Assembly: GCA_964245825.1 (NCBI GenBank)
Contig: CAXTNT010000001.1
Span: forward strand, 266,297 to 330,296
Source of the DNA: CAJCIY01 sp964245825
Lineage (GTDB): Bacteria > Actinomycetota > Actinomycetes > Mycobacteriales > CAJCIY01
Reading direction: 5' to 3'
DNA length: 64,000 nt
A model generated the notes under the pieces. The model searched no databases, was not told the origin of the DNA, and saw nothing but the letters and a program-made list of their open reading frames with translations. Below are positions 34,216-42,198 of the stretch, piece by piece; position 1 is the first letter of the stretch; each line of letters opens with the position of its first letter. The translations under genes were made by a program, and so were the position numbers.

Positions 34216-34605
34216 ATGATCGGTCGTCTTCATCACATCGTGCTCGACTGTCCCGACCCGCATGTGTTGGCGAGCTTCTACTCGCAACTCCTGGGCGAAC
34301 CGATCTCCTACATCAGCGAGAACTGGGTCGTGGTGTCGGCGAGCTCGAAGGCGTCGGGCTTGGCCTTTCAGCTCGCTCCGGCACATCAACCGCCTACCTG
34401 GCCGAATCCGGAGATCCCGCAACAGTTCCACCTCGACGTCATGGTGGAGGACGTTGCTGCGGCGACTCCGCACCTCTTGCAGCTGGGAGCGACCAAGCTC
34501 GATGGCGAGGGCGTGTTCGCTGATCCGGCCGGGCATCCGTTCTGCCTCGTTCGCCGCCCCGGATGGGCCGCCCCGATACTGCCCGGGGTGCCCGACGTGC
34601 CCTAG
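34216..34605 (+). CDS. VOC (glyoxalase/bleomycin-resistance fold) protein
   Basis: 129 residues: MIGRLHHIVLDCPDPHVLAS then FYSQLLGE and, in the second half, FHLDVMVEDVAAATPHLLQLGA and DPAGHPFCLVRRPGW, the paired beta-alpha-beta units of the VOC superfamily with His and Asp/Glu metal positions. The ATG at 34216 places the first strand correctly. Enzyme activity unknown. Confidence 0.82.
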   Translation: MIGRLHHIVLDCPDPHVLASFYSQLLGEPISYISENWVVVSASSKASGLAFQLAPAHQPPTWPNPEIPQQFHLDVMVEDVAAATPHLLQLGATKLDGEGVFADPAGHPFCLVRRPGWAAPILPGVPDVP

Positions 34606-34751
34606 CTCTGGCGCTGCGGAGAGATCATTGTGTGGCCGCACTGTGCGGGTCGGTTTCCAGCCACCGCCCCGGATCTTCGAACCGGGCCGTGGCACGCGAG
34701 ACACAAAGGCCTTCCAGCCACATAGACGAGCCTCGACGTTGCGCCCTGTAT

Positions 34752-34779
34752 CGATATCTGTCAACATAGACGGATGTCG
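34752..34779 (+). promoter_or_regulatory. Candidate ArsR operator overlapping the arsR start codon
   Basis: CGATATCTGTC and GACGGATGTCG are an inverted repeat matching at 9 of 11 positions with a 6-base spacer AACATA. The right arm contains the arsR ATG (34774). Likely autoregulatory site released by arsenite; inferred. Confidence 0.55.
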
Positions 34780-35136
34780 AAGTTACGAGCGCCGCTGCCG
34801 GTGCTTGAGGATGCGGTGGCGTGTTGTGCGCCGATGGGTGTCGAGCCGATGAGCGCGGAGCAGGCCGAGCATGTGGCCGGCCTGCTGAAGGCGCTGTCCG
34901 ACCCCATCCGGCTGCGACTGATGTCGATCATCGCCGCGGCCGAGGAGACCTGCGTGTGTGACCTGACCGCGCCGTTCGCGGTGTCGCAGCCGACGATCAG
35001 TCACCACCTCAAGGTCCTTCGCGAGGCGGGGTTGGTCGAGTGTGAACGGCGCGGCACGTGGGTCTGGTATCGGGCGCAGCGTGAGGCCTTGGACGCGGTT
35101 GGTGCCCTGTTCACCAGTACGCTGATCAGGGCATGA
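34774..35136 (+). CDS. ArsR/SmtB family arsenic-responsive repressor
   Basis: 120-residue winged-helix repressor. LLKALSDPIRLRLMSII and the recognition helix VSQPTISHHLKVLREAGLVE are classic; ETCVCDLT supplies two cysteines of the As(III)-binding CVC motif, with CC at residues 17-18 as possible additional ligands. First gene of a three-gene arsenic operon; its stop overlaps the aquaporin start. Confidence 0.93.
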   Translation: MSKLRAPLPVLEDAVACCAPMGVEPMSAEQAEHVAGLLKALSDPIRLRLMSIIAAAEETCVCDLTAPFAVSQPTISHHLKVLREAGLVECERRGTWVWYRAQREALDAVGALFTSTLIRA

Positions 35137-35867
35137 CCGGGCCCTTGGCCCGGCGGGCGTTCGCCGAGTTCCTCGGCACCGGCCTGTTGGTTGTGGTGGT
35201 CATCGGATCCGGGATCACCGCGCAACGGCTCAGCACCGACAGCGGGCTGGAGCTGCTGGAGAACGCGCTCGTGACCGCCGCGGCCCTTCCGGTGCTCATC
35301 TTGGTGTTCGGGCCGATCAGCGGCGGCCACTTCAACCCGATCGTGTCCCTCGCGGACTGGCTGCTCGGCCGCGCGAGGAGATCGGGGATCAGCACCCGCG
35401 ACGTCGCCGCCTACCTGCCGGCCCAGGTCACTGGCGCGATCGGGGGAGCGTGGCTGGCTAACGCGATGTTCGCCGTACGCCAACACCTGTCCACGCACTC
35501 ACGAACCGGTGCCCATCTCTGGCTCGGCGAGATCGTGGCTACGGCTGGGCTGCTCCTCGTCATCGTCGCGTTGGCTAGGTCAGGGCGAGCCGCACAGACC
35601 GCCTGGGCCGTCGGCGCCTACATCGGCGCTGCCTACTGGTTCACCTCCTCAACCTCGTTCGCCAACCCCGCTGTTGCGGTCGGCCGGATGTTCAGCGACA
35701 CCTTCGCCGGCATCGCGCCGTCATCGGTACCGGGGTTCGTGATCGCCGAGCTGATCGGCGGCGCGCTGGGTCTCGTACTCATCGCCGTCCTCTACCCCCA
35801 CGCCAGCGAGACCGCCGACCAGATGGTCGTTCCGCATGACGCCGACGCGATGGAGCTCGCGACATGA
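35133..35867 (+). CDS. MIP family aquaglyceroporin (AqpS-like) of the arsenic operon
   Basis: 244 residues, six membrane helices. The two half-helix NPA-type motifs are HFNPIVSLADW (first motif N-P-I instead of N-P-A) and FANPAVAVGRMF. Located between arsR and arsC, as in operons where AqpS serves as a downhill As(III) exit channel in place of ArsB/Acr3. The ATG at 35133 overlaps the arsR stop and its own stop overlaps the next gene. Confidence 0.9.
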   Translation: MTGPLARRAFAEFLGTGLLVVVVIGSGITAQRLSTDSGLELLENALVTAAALPVLILVFGPISGGHFNPIVSLADWLLGRARRSGISTRDVAAYLPAQVTGAIGGAWLANAMFAVRQHLSTHSRTGAHLWLGEIVATAGLLLVIVALARSGRAAQTAWAVGAYIGAAYWFTSSTSFANPAVAVGRMFSDTFAGIAPSSVPGFVIAELIGGALGLVLIAVLYPHASETADQMVVPHDADAMELAT

Positions 35868-36766
35868 CCAAGCCTGCGACCAGGCCAGTGGTGCTGTTCG
35901 TCTGCGTCCACAACGCCGGCCGGTCCCAGATGGCCGCCGCCCTGCTCGACCACCACGCGGCCGGTCGGGTCAGTGTGCGCAGCGGCGGCTCGACGCCCGC
36001 CGAACAGGTCAACCCAGCGGTGATCGCTGTCATGGCCGAACTCGGACTCGACCTGAGCAAGGAGTTCCCCAAGCCGCTGACCACTGCCGCGGTTCAGGCA
36101 GCGGACGTCGTGATCACTATGGGCTGCGGTGACGCCTGCCCGATCTTCCCCGGCAAGCGCTACCTCGACTGGGACCTACCCGACCCCGCCGGCCGTTCGG
36201 TCGATGACGTGCGCCCGATCCGTGACGAGATCGATCGCCGGGTCCAGACCCTGCTCGCCGAACTCACCGAAGGCGCTCCGCTGGCCGTCGAGCCGATGAG
36301 CACCGAACACGCCACCGCGGTGCTGACCATCTATCAAGCCGGCCTCGACACCGATGACGCGTCCTTTGAAGCGACAGCGCCGGCGTGGACGACCTGGGAC
36401 GCGGGCCACCTGCGAGAGCATCGATTCGTCGCGACGGACGCTGACGCCGCCGTGCTCGGCTGGGTGGCGTGCTCGGCGGTCAGCGAGCGCTGTGTCTACG
36501 CGGGTGTCGTCGAGACCAGTGTCTACATCGCACCCGAGGCCCGCGGCCAGGGCGTCGGCAAAGCACTGATGACCGCGCTCATCGAATCCACCGAGCACGC
36601 CGGGATCTGGACCCTGCAGACCGGCATCTTCCCGGAGAACACCGCCAGCATCGCCCTGCACGAGGCCGTTGGTTTCCGGATCGTGGGACGACGCGAACGC
36701 ATCGGACAACACCACGGCCGATGGCGCGACACCCTGTTCCTCGAGCGCCGCAGCACCCGAATCTGA
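35864..36766 (+). CDS. Arsenate reductase ArsC fused to a PAT/ArsN-type acetyltransferase
   Basis: 300 residues in two domains. Residues about 8-140 are a low-molecular-weight-phosphatase-type ArsC: P-loop FVCVHNAGRSQMA (Cys14, Arg20) and VITMGCGDACPIFPGKRYLD with resolving cysteines. Residues about 142-300 are a GNAT related to phosphinothricin/arsinothricin acetyltransferases: VVETSVYIAPEARGQGVGKA, LQTGIFPENTASIALHEAVG and GRWRDTLFLERRS. Arsenate would be reduced by the first half, while the second may acetylate arsinothricin or a similar amino acid. ATG overlaps the aquaporin stop. Confidence 0.88.
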   Translation: MTKPATRPVVLFVCVHNAGRSQMAAALLDHHAAGRVSVRSGGSTPAEQVNPAVIAVMAELGLDLSKEFPKPLTTAAVQAADVVITMGCGDACPIFPGKRYLDWDLPDPAGRSVDDVRPIRDEIDRRVQTLLAELTEGAPLAVEPMSTEHATAVLTIYQAGLDTDDASFEATAPAWTTWDAGHLREHRFVATDADAAVLGWVACSAVSERCVYAGVVETSVYIAPEARGQGVGKALMTALIESTEHAGIWTLQTGIFPENTASIALHEAVGFRIVGRRERIGQHHGRWRDTLFLERRSTRI

Positions 36767-36871
36767 ACGCCGAACGCGCGGCCGGCGTGGGAGATCGCGC
36801 AGGTACGAATTGCGTTCCGCTCCGCAGATCGGTGCGGCTGAGGGGACGGCGGCTGCTGGCGTGACGGGTGT

Positions 36872-37312
36872 TCAAGCGGTGAGCAGCTGTAAGTCCAGAT
36901 CGGGAAACTGGGTGAACGCGGCGTCGGTCGTCACCAAGGTGTATCCGGCCGAGCGTGCGAATGCTGCCAGGTAGGCGTCCATCCACCGTTTGGGGGAAGC
37001 TTTCGCCGTGACGGCGAATTCAGCCCAGGCCGCTTCGATGCCGGCCGGTTCCTTGTCCATGAGATCGATCCGGTCGTCTGCCGAGAGGTTCTCGTATGTC
37101 CGCCACGCGGCGCGGTTGGTCAGCGGTGGGTTGCCGTAGGGGGCCAGCACCGCGCTCGTCGTGAGCAGCCGAAGCACGCTCTGCTGGGTTGCGCGACAGA
37201 ACAGCACAGATCGCGGCGCGGAGGTCGTGTCGAACCAATCCCGGGCCGCGCGATGGTGGACGTGGGCTGATAGAACCAGCGACAGCCACACATTGCTATC
37301 GCAGAGATTCAT
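36872..37312 (-). CDS. VapC-type PIN-domain toxin
   Basis: 146 residues: MNLCDSNVWLSLVLSAHVHH gives Asp5; CRATQQSVLRLLT replaces the usual second acidic residue region, and KRWMDAYLAAFA (Asp112) and VTTDAAFTQFPDLD (Asp130) complete the PIN site. ATG at 37312; it overlaps the antitoxin gene by 17 bases. Second toxin-antitoxin pair of the accessory region. Confidence 0.87.
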   Translation of the reverse strand: MNLCDSNVWLSLVLSAHVHHRAARDWFDTTSAPRSVLFCRATQQSVLRLLTTSAVLAPYGNPPLTNRAAWRTYENLSADDRIDLMDKEPAGIEAAWAEFAVTAKASPKRWMDAYLAAFARSAGYTLVTTDAAFTQFPDLDLQLLTA

Positions 37313-37589
37313 CGGATGCCACGACTGTGCTCGCCTCTGCGGCAAGCAGAATTGCAGCGGTCCGCTCCGGGGTCATCTCCTCGGTTGGCGCCGCCGGGTG
37401 GGCGCACCGAACCAAGGGGAGCCGGACCCGACGTGGAGCCATGTGCGTGGGCCCGGGTGGGTCAGCCAGGCCACGGCGGACTACCTCAGCCATGACGTCT
37501 TTGACTCGCCGTCCTTCTCTGGCCGCGCGCACCTTCACCTCTCGGATCAACTCGTCCGGCAACTCTACTGTTGTCTTCACAACAGCCAT
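37296..37589 (-). CDS. VapB-type ribbon-helix-helix antitoxin
   Basis: 97 residues. MAVVKTTVELPDELIREVKV then RAAREGRRVKDVMAEVVRRGL is a ribbon-helix-helix DNA-binding domain; the C-terminal part with TEEMTPERTAAILLAAEAS would contact the PIN toxin. ATG at 37589. Its first codons contain a palindrome likely used as its own operator. Confidence 0.85.
   Translation of the reverse strand: MAVVKTTVELPDELIREVKVRAAREGRRVKDVMAEVVRRGLADPPGPTHMAPRRVRLPLVRCAHPAAPTEEMTPERTAAILLAAEASTVVASDESLR
37568..37585 (-). promoter_or_regulatory. Palindrome within the first codons of the second vapB
   Basis: CTGTTGT-CTTC-ACAACAG is a perfect 7-base inverted repeat with a 4-base centre, covering roughly codons 2-8 of the antitoxin gene. 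Position and symmetry fit an autoregulatory operator of a ribbon-helix-helix protein. Confidence 0.5.
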
Positions 37590-37632
37590 ATTACCAGGAA
37601 GCTGGGAAAGTGGCTTGTAGCTTCCGCGGCTC

Positions 37633-38595
37633 TCAGCCGGTGAGCAGGCCGAAGCCTTCGAGACTGTCCGCGGTGTCGACGATGGTGTCCGCGGCCGGGC
37701 GTGGGTCCCAGCCCAGCAGGTCTCGAGCTCGGGACACGTCGAACTGGTTCGCCGGCGCAGGATCGCCGGCTACCTCTTGAGTCGGGCACTTCGCGGCTCG
37801 TTCGCCGAGCCGGTCGCGCAGGATCTCCCCCATGCCCAGCCACGAGATCGCCGGCGGAGACGTGAGTAGGAACCGTTTGCCGGCGGCCTCCGCAACCCCG
37901 ATCGCCGTGACATGGGCCTCGGCTACCTCGCGCACGTCGGCGACTCCGAACGACTGCCTCGGTGCCTCGGACATCCCGCCCGTCAACATGGCAGCGACCG
38001 CGCTGACGGTGCTGGCTACCACCGGGGCCAGCAGGGGACCGAAGATGCCGGTCGGGTTGAGCACCACCAGCTCAGGGAACCCGCCGCCGGCGACGAGGTC
38101 CCAGGCGGCTCGCTCCGCGATGACCTTCGACAGCGGGTAGGCCGCGAGCGTCTCCGACGGCTCGGTCCAGTCGGCCTCGTTCCATGGGCGGCCCACGGAC
38201 CGCCCGTAGCCGATCGCCGCGAACGAGGAGGTGAGCACGACCCGTCGGACGCCACCGGCCCGCGCCGCGGTGAGGACCCGCACCGTACCGTCGCGCGCCG
38301 GGACGACGAGGTCATTGGCGTCCTTGGGCTGCGTCGTGGGGATTGGCGACGCTACGTGCAGCACGCTCTCACAGCCTGCCACCGCCTCGGCCCAGCCAGC
38401 ATCGTCCGTGAGGTCGGCGACCACGAACTCCAGACCGGACGGATGCGCGCCGCCCTCGGTGACCATCGCCCGAACCTGTTCACATCGGTCCAGGTCACGA
38501 ACGGTGGTCCGTACGCCGTACCCGGCACGGAGCGCCGCGACCAGCGTGTGGGAACCGACGTAGCCGGAGCCGCCGGTGACGAGGACGCTGCTCAC
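37633..38595 (-). CDS. NAD(P)-dependent extended-SDR oxidoreductase (dihydroflavonol-reductase-like)
   Basis: 320 residues. VLVTGGSGYVGSHTLVAALR is the Rossmann motif, and YPLSKVIAERAAWDL carries the catalytic Y-x3-K. VVLTSSFAAIGYG and LNPTGIFGPLL are typical of the aldehyde/dihydroflavonol reductase group. The GTG at 38595 overlaps the stop of the MerR regulator upstream, so the regulator probably controls it. Confidence 0.87.
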   Translation of the reverse strand: MSSVLVTGGSGYVGSHTLVAALRAGYGVRTTVRDLDRCEQVRAMVTEGGAHPSGLEFVVADLTDDAGWAEAVAGCESVLHVASPIPTTQPKDANDLVVPARDGTVRVLTAARAGGVRRVVLTSSFAAIGYGRSVGRPWNEADWTEPSETLAAYPLSKVIAERAAWDLVAGGGFPELVVLNPTGIFGPLLAPVVASTVSAVAAMLTGGMSEAPRQSFGVADVREVAEAHVTAIGVAEAAGKRFLLTSPPAISWLGMGEILRDRLGERAAKCPTQEVAGDPAPANQFDVSRARDLLGWDPRPAADTIVDTADSLEGFGLLTG

Positions 38596-38999
38596 GCCCG
38601 CGCCGCCCAGGCACGCATCTCCTCGAGTACCACAGCCTCAGCGTCGGTGTCGCCCCGTTCCCGCGCCGCCCACAGTCCGGTCTTCATCTCGATATATCCA
38701 AGCCGTGCCTGCGCCTGGTCGAGCTCGGCCCGTAGCCGGACCGCATGGCGCTCGAGCAGCACCCGCTGGGCGTGCGCGTCGCCGTCGGCCCGTTGCGAGC
38801 GATAGGCACGCAGGTCGTTGACCCCCATCCCGGTGGCCCGTAGGCAAGCCAGCCAGGACAGGTCATGCACGACGTCCTCGGGATAGTGACGGTGCCCGCT
38901 GCTTTCCCCGCGGGGGACTGGCTCGACCAGTCCGATGCGCTCGTAGTAGCGGAGCGTCGCCTGGCTCAGCCCCGTCCGCTCGGACACCTCGTGAATCAT
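38592..38999 (-). CDS. MerR family transcriptional regulator
   Basis: 135 residues. MIHEVSERTGLSQATLRYYE then RIGLVEPVPRGESSGHRHY is the winged-helix of the MerR family; a long coiled helix (LERHAVRLRAELDQAQARLG) and effector tail follow with no cysteine pair, so a small-molecule or oxidant signal rather than metal is likely. ATG at 38999 (or the adjacent ATG at 39002). Cotranscribed with the oxidoreductase gene. Confidence 0.9.
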   Translation of the reverse strand: MIHEVSERTGLSQATLRYYERIGLVEPVPRGESSGHRHYPEDVVHDLSWLACLRATGMGVNDLRAYRSQRADGDAHAQRVLLERHAVRLRAELDQAQARLGYIEMKTGLWAARERGDTDAEAVVLEEMRAWAARA

Positions 39000-39002
39000 C
39001 AT

Positions 39003-39469
39003 GCGTCCACTGTGCACAACTTCAAGCGCTTCAGGTCAAGCCCGGTCACGGCCTCGCTGGTTGGCACGCGAGGGCCAGGCGCTCACTCATCACGGAAATG
39101 CTCCCACGCCCGCACTGCCGGCAGGACGTAACGAGTCCATGATGCCTACGTCACCTACATCCGGGGCCAGCGAGCTGAGCGGCCAGGAGCAGACAGAAAA
39201 GGACCTTCATCCCGGCTACGTCATGGTGAAGGTGTGAGGAGAGCTCTGTGGTGCACCCAGCCATACACAATGCGAACTTTTCATGCGCGCTTGTTCTCGG
39301 GGAGCCTGTCGTCTTGGCGGGGCGGCACGCGAAGGTCAGGCGCAAGGGCTACGGGGCACGCCCGGCCCGAGGGAGCGGGGGAAGCGATCGGTAGTGACGT
39401 TCGACTGGAGTGATCGTTGGGCATGTGCCGGAACGGTCGCCATCGCTCGCCTTGCGGCACGAGCGGACG
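39003..39469. other. Gene-free stretch between the merR gene and the nuclease cluster
   Basis: These 467 bases include the MerR operator at one end. Elsewhere I see only short frames without family similarity, and no repeat or tRNA. Composition is somewhat less GC-rich than the core genome, suggesting remnant or imported DNA. Confidence 0.5.
39019..39039 (-). promoter_or_regulatory. MerR-type operator/promoter with 19-base spacer
   Basis: On the minus strand a -35 TTGACC (39039-39034) is followed by the imperfect repeat ACCTGAAG-CG-CTTGAAGT (39036-39019). A weak -10 CACAGT lies 19 bases from the -35, the over-long spacing characteristic of MerR-activated promoters. Only 20 bases ahead of the merR start. 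Confidence 0.5.
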
Positions 39470-40981
39470 TCAAGATGAGTCGCCAGAGACGGCCGGATGG
39501 AACGGGTACTGGGCGTACGCCGCGTCCAGGATCGGGTTGTTCCACTCTGCGAGTCCTGCGTCGCTGTGCAACTTGGCGATCGTCCGGGCAACGTCGTAGC
39601 CGGCGTCAGACTCGCGGTCGGTGATGTCGAGCAGCACACCGCTCGGGTCGGTGGCGAGGGTCAGAGTGACGGTGTTCTCCAGATCCTCCAGCGACAGGAC
39701 GGGTGTCGGGACGGTGGGGTCGGGCAGCCCTTCGCGGTAGATGGGGCTGTTGATGAGGTGGTGCGGCTCGGCGGTGACCACCATCCCTCGGACCGGCCGG
39801 TCGGTCGGGATGTCCGCGAGCACCGTGTGGCCGGAGGCCAGCATCTGCGCCGTCGTCGCGATCTGGCCGAAGCCCTTCCCGACGTCCTTCTTGACGTCGT
39901 CGAAGAACGCTTCGACGTCGAGGCGGCCGCCCTGCGAGACCCTCGCCGACTTGACTTCGACTAGAACGACAACAGAGGGGAGGACGACGATCCAGTCGAC
40001 GGTCTTGCTCGCGCCGTTCTTGCCGTAGAGCCGTTCCGGGGTGACGGCCGCGCCGGGGACTAGTGCAAGCTGATCGCCGACGTACATCTCGACGAGCCGC
40101 CCTAGGTCTCGGGTGAACTTGTCCTGCCAGAGCTTCTGCCCCAGGTGGTAAACGCTGGCGACGCTCGCCTTGTCGGCGACAAGTTTGGTCGCAGGCGCGA
40201 CGTATGTGCCGTCGGGCATCCGGACGTAGGGCGTGACCACGAGCGGGTTCAGGTCGTACTTGCGGAGCTCGGGCTCTGGGTTCCTGTTGCTGCGGGAGCG
40301 CTCCGCGACGGTTGCATAGTCCGCACCGAACGCCCGGTGGAAGACGTGGAGGAGCACATCTGTCGGGATCTCGGCGATGACCGGGGCGAAGTTGGGCTGC
40401 GAGAACCAGTCGAGGTTGAGGCGTCCGGCGTTCATCTGCGCGCCGACGGTGAAGATCAGCGCTGCGCCGAAGTAAGTGTTCGGGTCGGTGCCGAGCATCT
40501 CGACGACGGCGGTCGAGGTGAGCACTTCGTACGTCGCGTCGAAGGGCCGGTTGAACATGGCGCCAAGACGGGCCATCTCCGGGAAGCTGGCGGACTGCCA
40601 GTCCGCCTGGCTGTAGACCATCCGGAGAATCATGTCGAACGGTCCGTCGGCTTCGGTGAGGAACGGATCGGCCAGATCGTTGTAGCGGTTGTGAAGGTCG
40701 CGGAGTGCTTGCGGGGTGACTGGCGTCCTGCGGTGCTCATTGCCGTATGCGAGGGACTCGCGGGCGATCTCGGCGAGCGCCCACGGGTACATGCCTCGGC
40801 GGTCGACCTTCAGCGGTCCGCCGTCGAACAAGCGGGCGCTTGCCTCTGCGACGGCGGGCAGCAGCTCAGAGGGCGCGTGCGCTCGGACGCGCTGTTTGAA
40901 CTCGGCCCAGCGCGTGGCCTTCGACGTGTAGCCGGGGTCACGCCCGCGCCTGCCGCGTGCGGCTTCCAGAGGCTCGGTCAC
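39470..40981 (-). CDS. Uncharacterised protein with a PD-(D/E)XK nuclease-like motif
   Basis: 503 residues. The N-terminal 290 are mostly helical with no family I recognise. Around 298-344 the pattern E298 (GRLVEMYVGDQL), D329 (KTVDWIVVLP) and E342-V-K344 (VVVLVEVKSARV) matches the PD-(D/E)XK nuclease core: acidic helix, metal Asp, then E-x-K on the next strand. GTG start without an obvious ribosome-binding site. Leftmost of four same-strand genes in an accessory region; a defence role is my inference. Confidence 0.65.
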   Translation of the reverse strand: MTEPLEAARGRRGRDPGYTSKATRWAEFKQRVRAHAPSELLPAVAEASARLFDGGPLKVDRRGMYPWALAEIARESLAYGNEHRRTPVTPQALRDLHNRYNDLADPFLTEADGPFDMILRMVYSQADWQSASFPEMARLGAMFNRPFDATYEVLTSTAVVEMLGTDPNTYFGAALIFTVGAQMNAGRLNLDWFSQPNFAPVIAEIPTDVLLHVFHRAFGADYATVAERSRSNRNPEPELRKYDLNPLVVTPYVRMPDGTYVAPATKLVADKASVASVYHLGQKLWQDKFTRDLGRLVEMYVGDQLALVPGAAVTPERLYGKNGASKTVDWIVVLPSVVVLVEVKSARVSQGGRLDVEAFFDDVKKDVGKGFGQIATTAQMLASGHTVLADIPTDRPVRGMVVTAEPHHLINSPIYREGLPDPTVPTPVLSLEDLENTVTLTLATDPSGVLLDITDRESDAGYDVARTIAKLHSDAGLAEWNNPILDAAYAQYPFHPAVSGDSS

Positions 40982-41087
40982 GGCGACAGGGTAGGCGGGT
41001 ACTCAGACACCCGGGACTCGGCAAAGGTCACCACTCGGCGTTGCCAAGAACCATCGCTATTCGTCGTGTGAACACTGCCCTGCGGCG

Positions 41088-41885
41088 CTACACCCAAGGC
41101 ACGTCCTGGACGATCTCCCAGCCTTGGCCGCGCCGGTAGTGGAGCCCGGGTCCAGGGCAGTCTGGCCAAACCCACAGGTCCGTGAGGTCGTCGGGGGGCT
41201 CGTAAGCGGGCAGGACATAGGCCGCCGCCCCTGGATCGTTGCTGGCGTCCAGGGCTAGGGCAATGGCGAGCCCAGCCTCAGATGCGCTATCGACCTGTAG
41301 GTACAGGTGCCGCTTGTCACCATCGGCGCGGCGAAGCTTCCGGACGTGCTCGATGACGCTCGGCTCTCGAAACGCGGCGGCCAACCAGGCGTCTACGCCT
41401 CTGCCCTGGACTCCTCTGGCTCCCGTACTGCCCCCGGTGAGATTCACGATGCCGGCCGTGCCCTCGGCCTCCCGGTAAGAGGCTGCCTCGATGCCGAGCG
41501 AGTTCATGAGCTCAGCTACCTCGATGGGACAGTTGCCGGGCGCGATCAGTCGGCCTGCCTGCTTAGCGGCGTCGAGGACGGTGTTGAGTCCGGGAACTCG
41601 CGGCACGTCGCGCGTGTCGACATGAGGGCGGAGGTAGAGAGTCCACTCGCCGGAAGTCGGCACTGTGAACGCACCATGCTTGATGGTCGCCGCTCGCTGC
41701 ACCTTGCGGCGCTTGTCGGGCCGGGAGGTCACCTCCACATGGCCGGACACGTTGGGGTCGACCAGCCTGTAGTCGGGGAGACCGCTGGTCCCAGGAACAT
41801 CAGCGGGCTCCAGTGGTCCCACATTCGGTTCAAGGCGACGCCGGGCAAGCTTCTCTTCAGGCGATTCCTCACCGCTTCCGCTCAT
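41088..41885 (-). CDS. Hypothetical protein with possible degenerate nuclease motif
   Basis: 265 residues, unrecognised. PDYRLVDPNVSGHVEVTSRP near residues 37-56 resembles a D-x(n)-E-x-(T/K) nuclease core with Thr in place of Lys. The rest is soluble alpha/beta, ending HYRRGQGWEIVQDVPWV. The ATG at 41885 is preceded by a strong GGGGAGGA ribosome-binding site. Separated by 106 bases from the 503-residue gene downstream. Confidence 0.6.
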   Translation of the reverse strand: MSGSGEESPEEKLARRRLEPNVGPLEPADVPGTSGLPDYRLVDPNVSGHVEVTSRPDKRRKVQRAATIKHGAFTVPTSGEWTLYLRPHVDTRDVPRVPGLNTVLDAAKQAGRLIAPGNCPIEVAELMNSLGIEAASYREAEGTAGIVNLTGGSTGARGVQGRGVDAWLAAAFREPSVIEHVRKLRRADGDKRHLYLQVDSASEAGLAIALALDASNDPGAAAYVLPAYEPPDDLTDLWVWPDCPGPGLHYRRGQGWEIVQDVPWV

Positions 41886-42198
41886 GTCCTGGTCCTCCCC
41901 CCGCGCTGTAGCTGCCGACTGTGACCGGCCTACAAACAGGCGCGTCGCGCAGGCCAGCCATCTCTCTCCTAACCGCCGAGACAGGCCCCAGTCAGAGCGG
42001 AGGAGCCTCGCTCTCGACCGAGCAGAGCTGTCATAAGCGGACGTCGTGGCTGGGCCTACGCGCGGCGGAATGGGCTATGCAGAACGCTGAAGTGGACGGC
42101 TGCGGCTGGCGCACGGTGAGGATCGTGCGGGCCGAAGCGCTGACCGCGCTCAGGAGGGTACGCCGGCGACTCCAGCGGGTCCCGACCGCAGAGCGCAG
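41886..42198. other. Intergenic region inside the nuclease cluster
   Basis: 313 bases between the start of the 265-residue gene and the end of the Mrr-like gene. It carries the ribosome-binding site of the former; no further gene, hairpin terminator or tRNA is evident. Confidence 0.5.

Noticed and set aside
39003..39469. CRISPR array or small RNA in the gene-free stretch
   Set aside because: No repeated units and no strong hairpin with a T-run.
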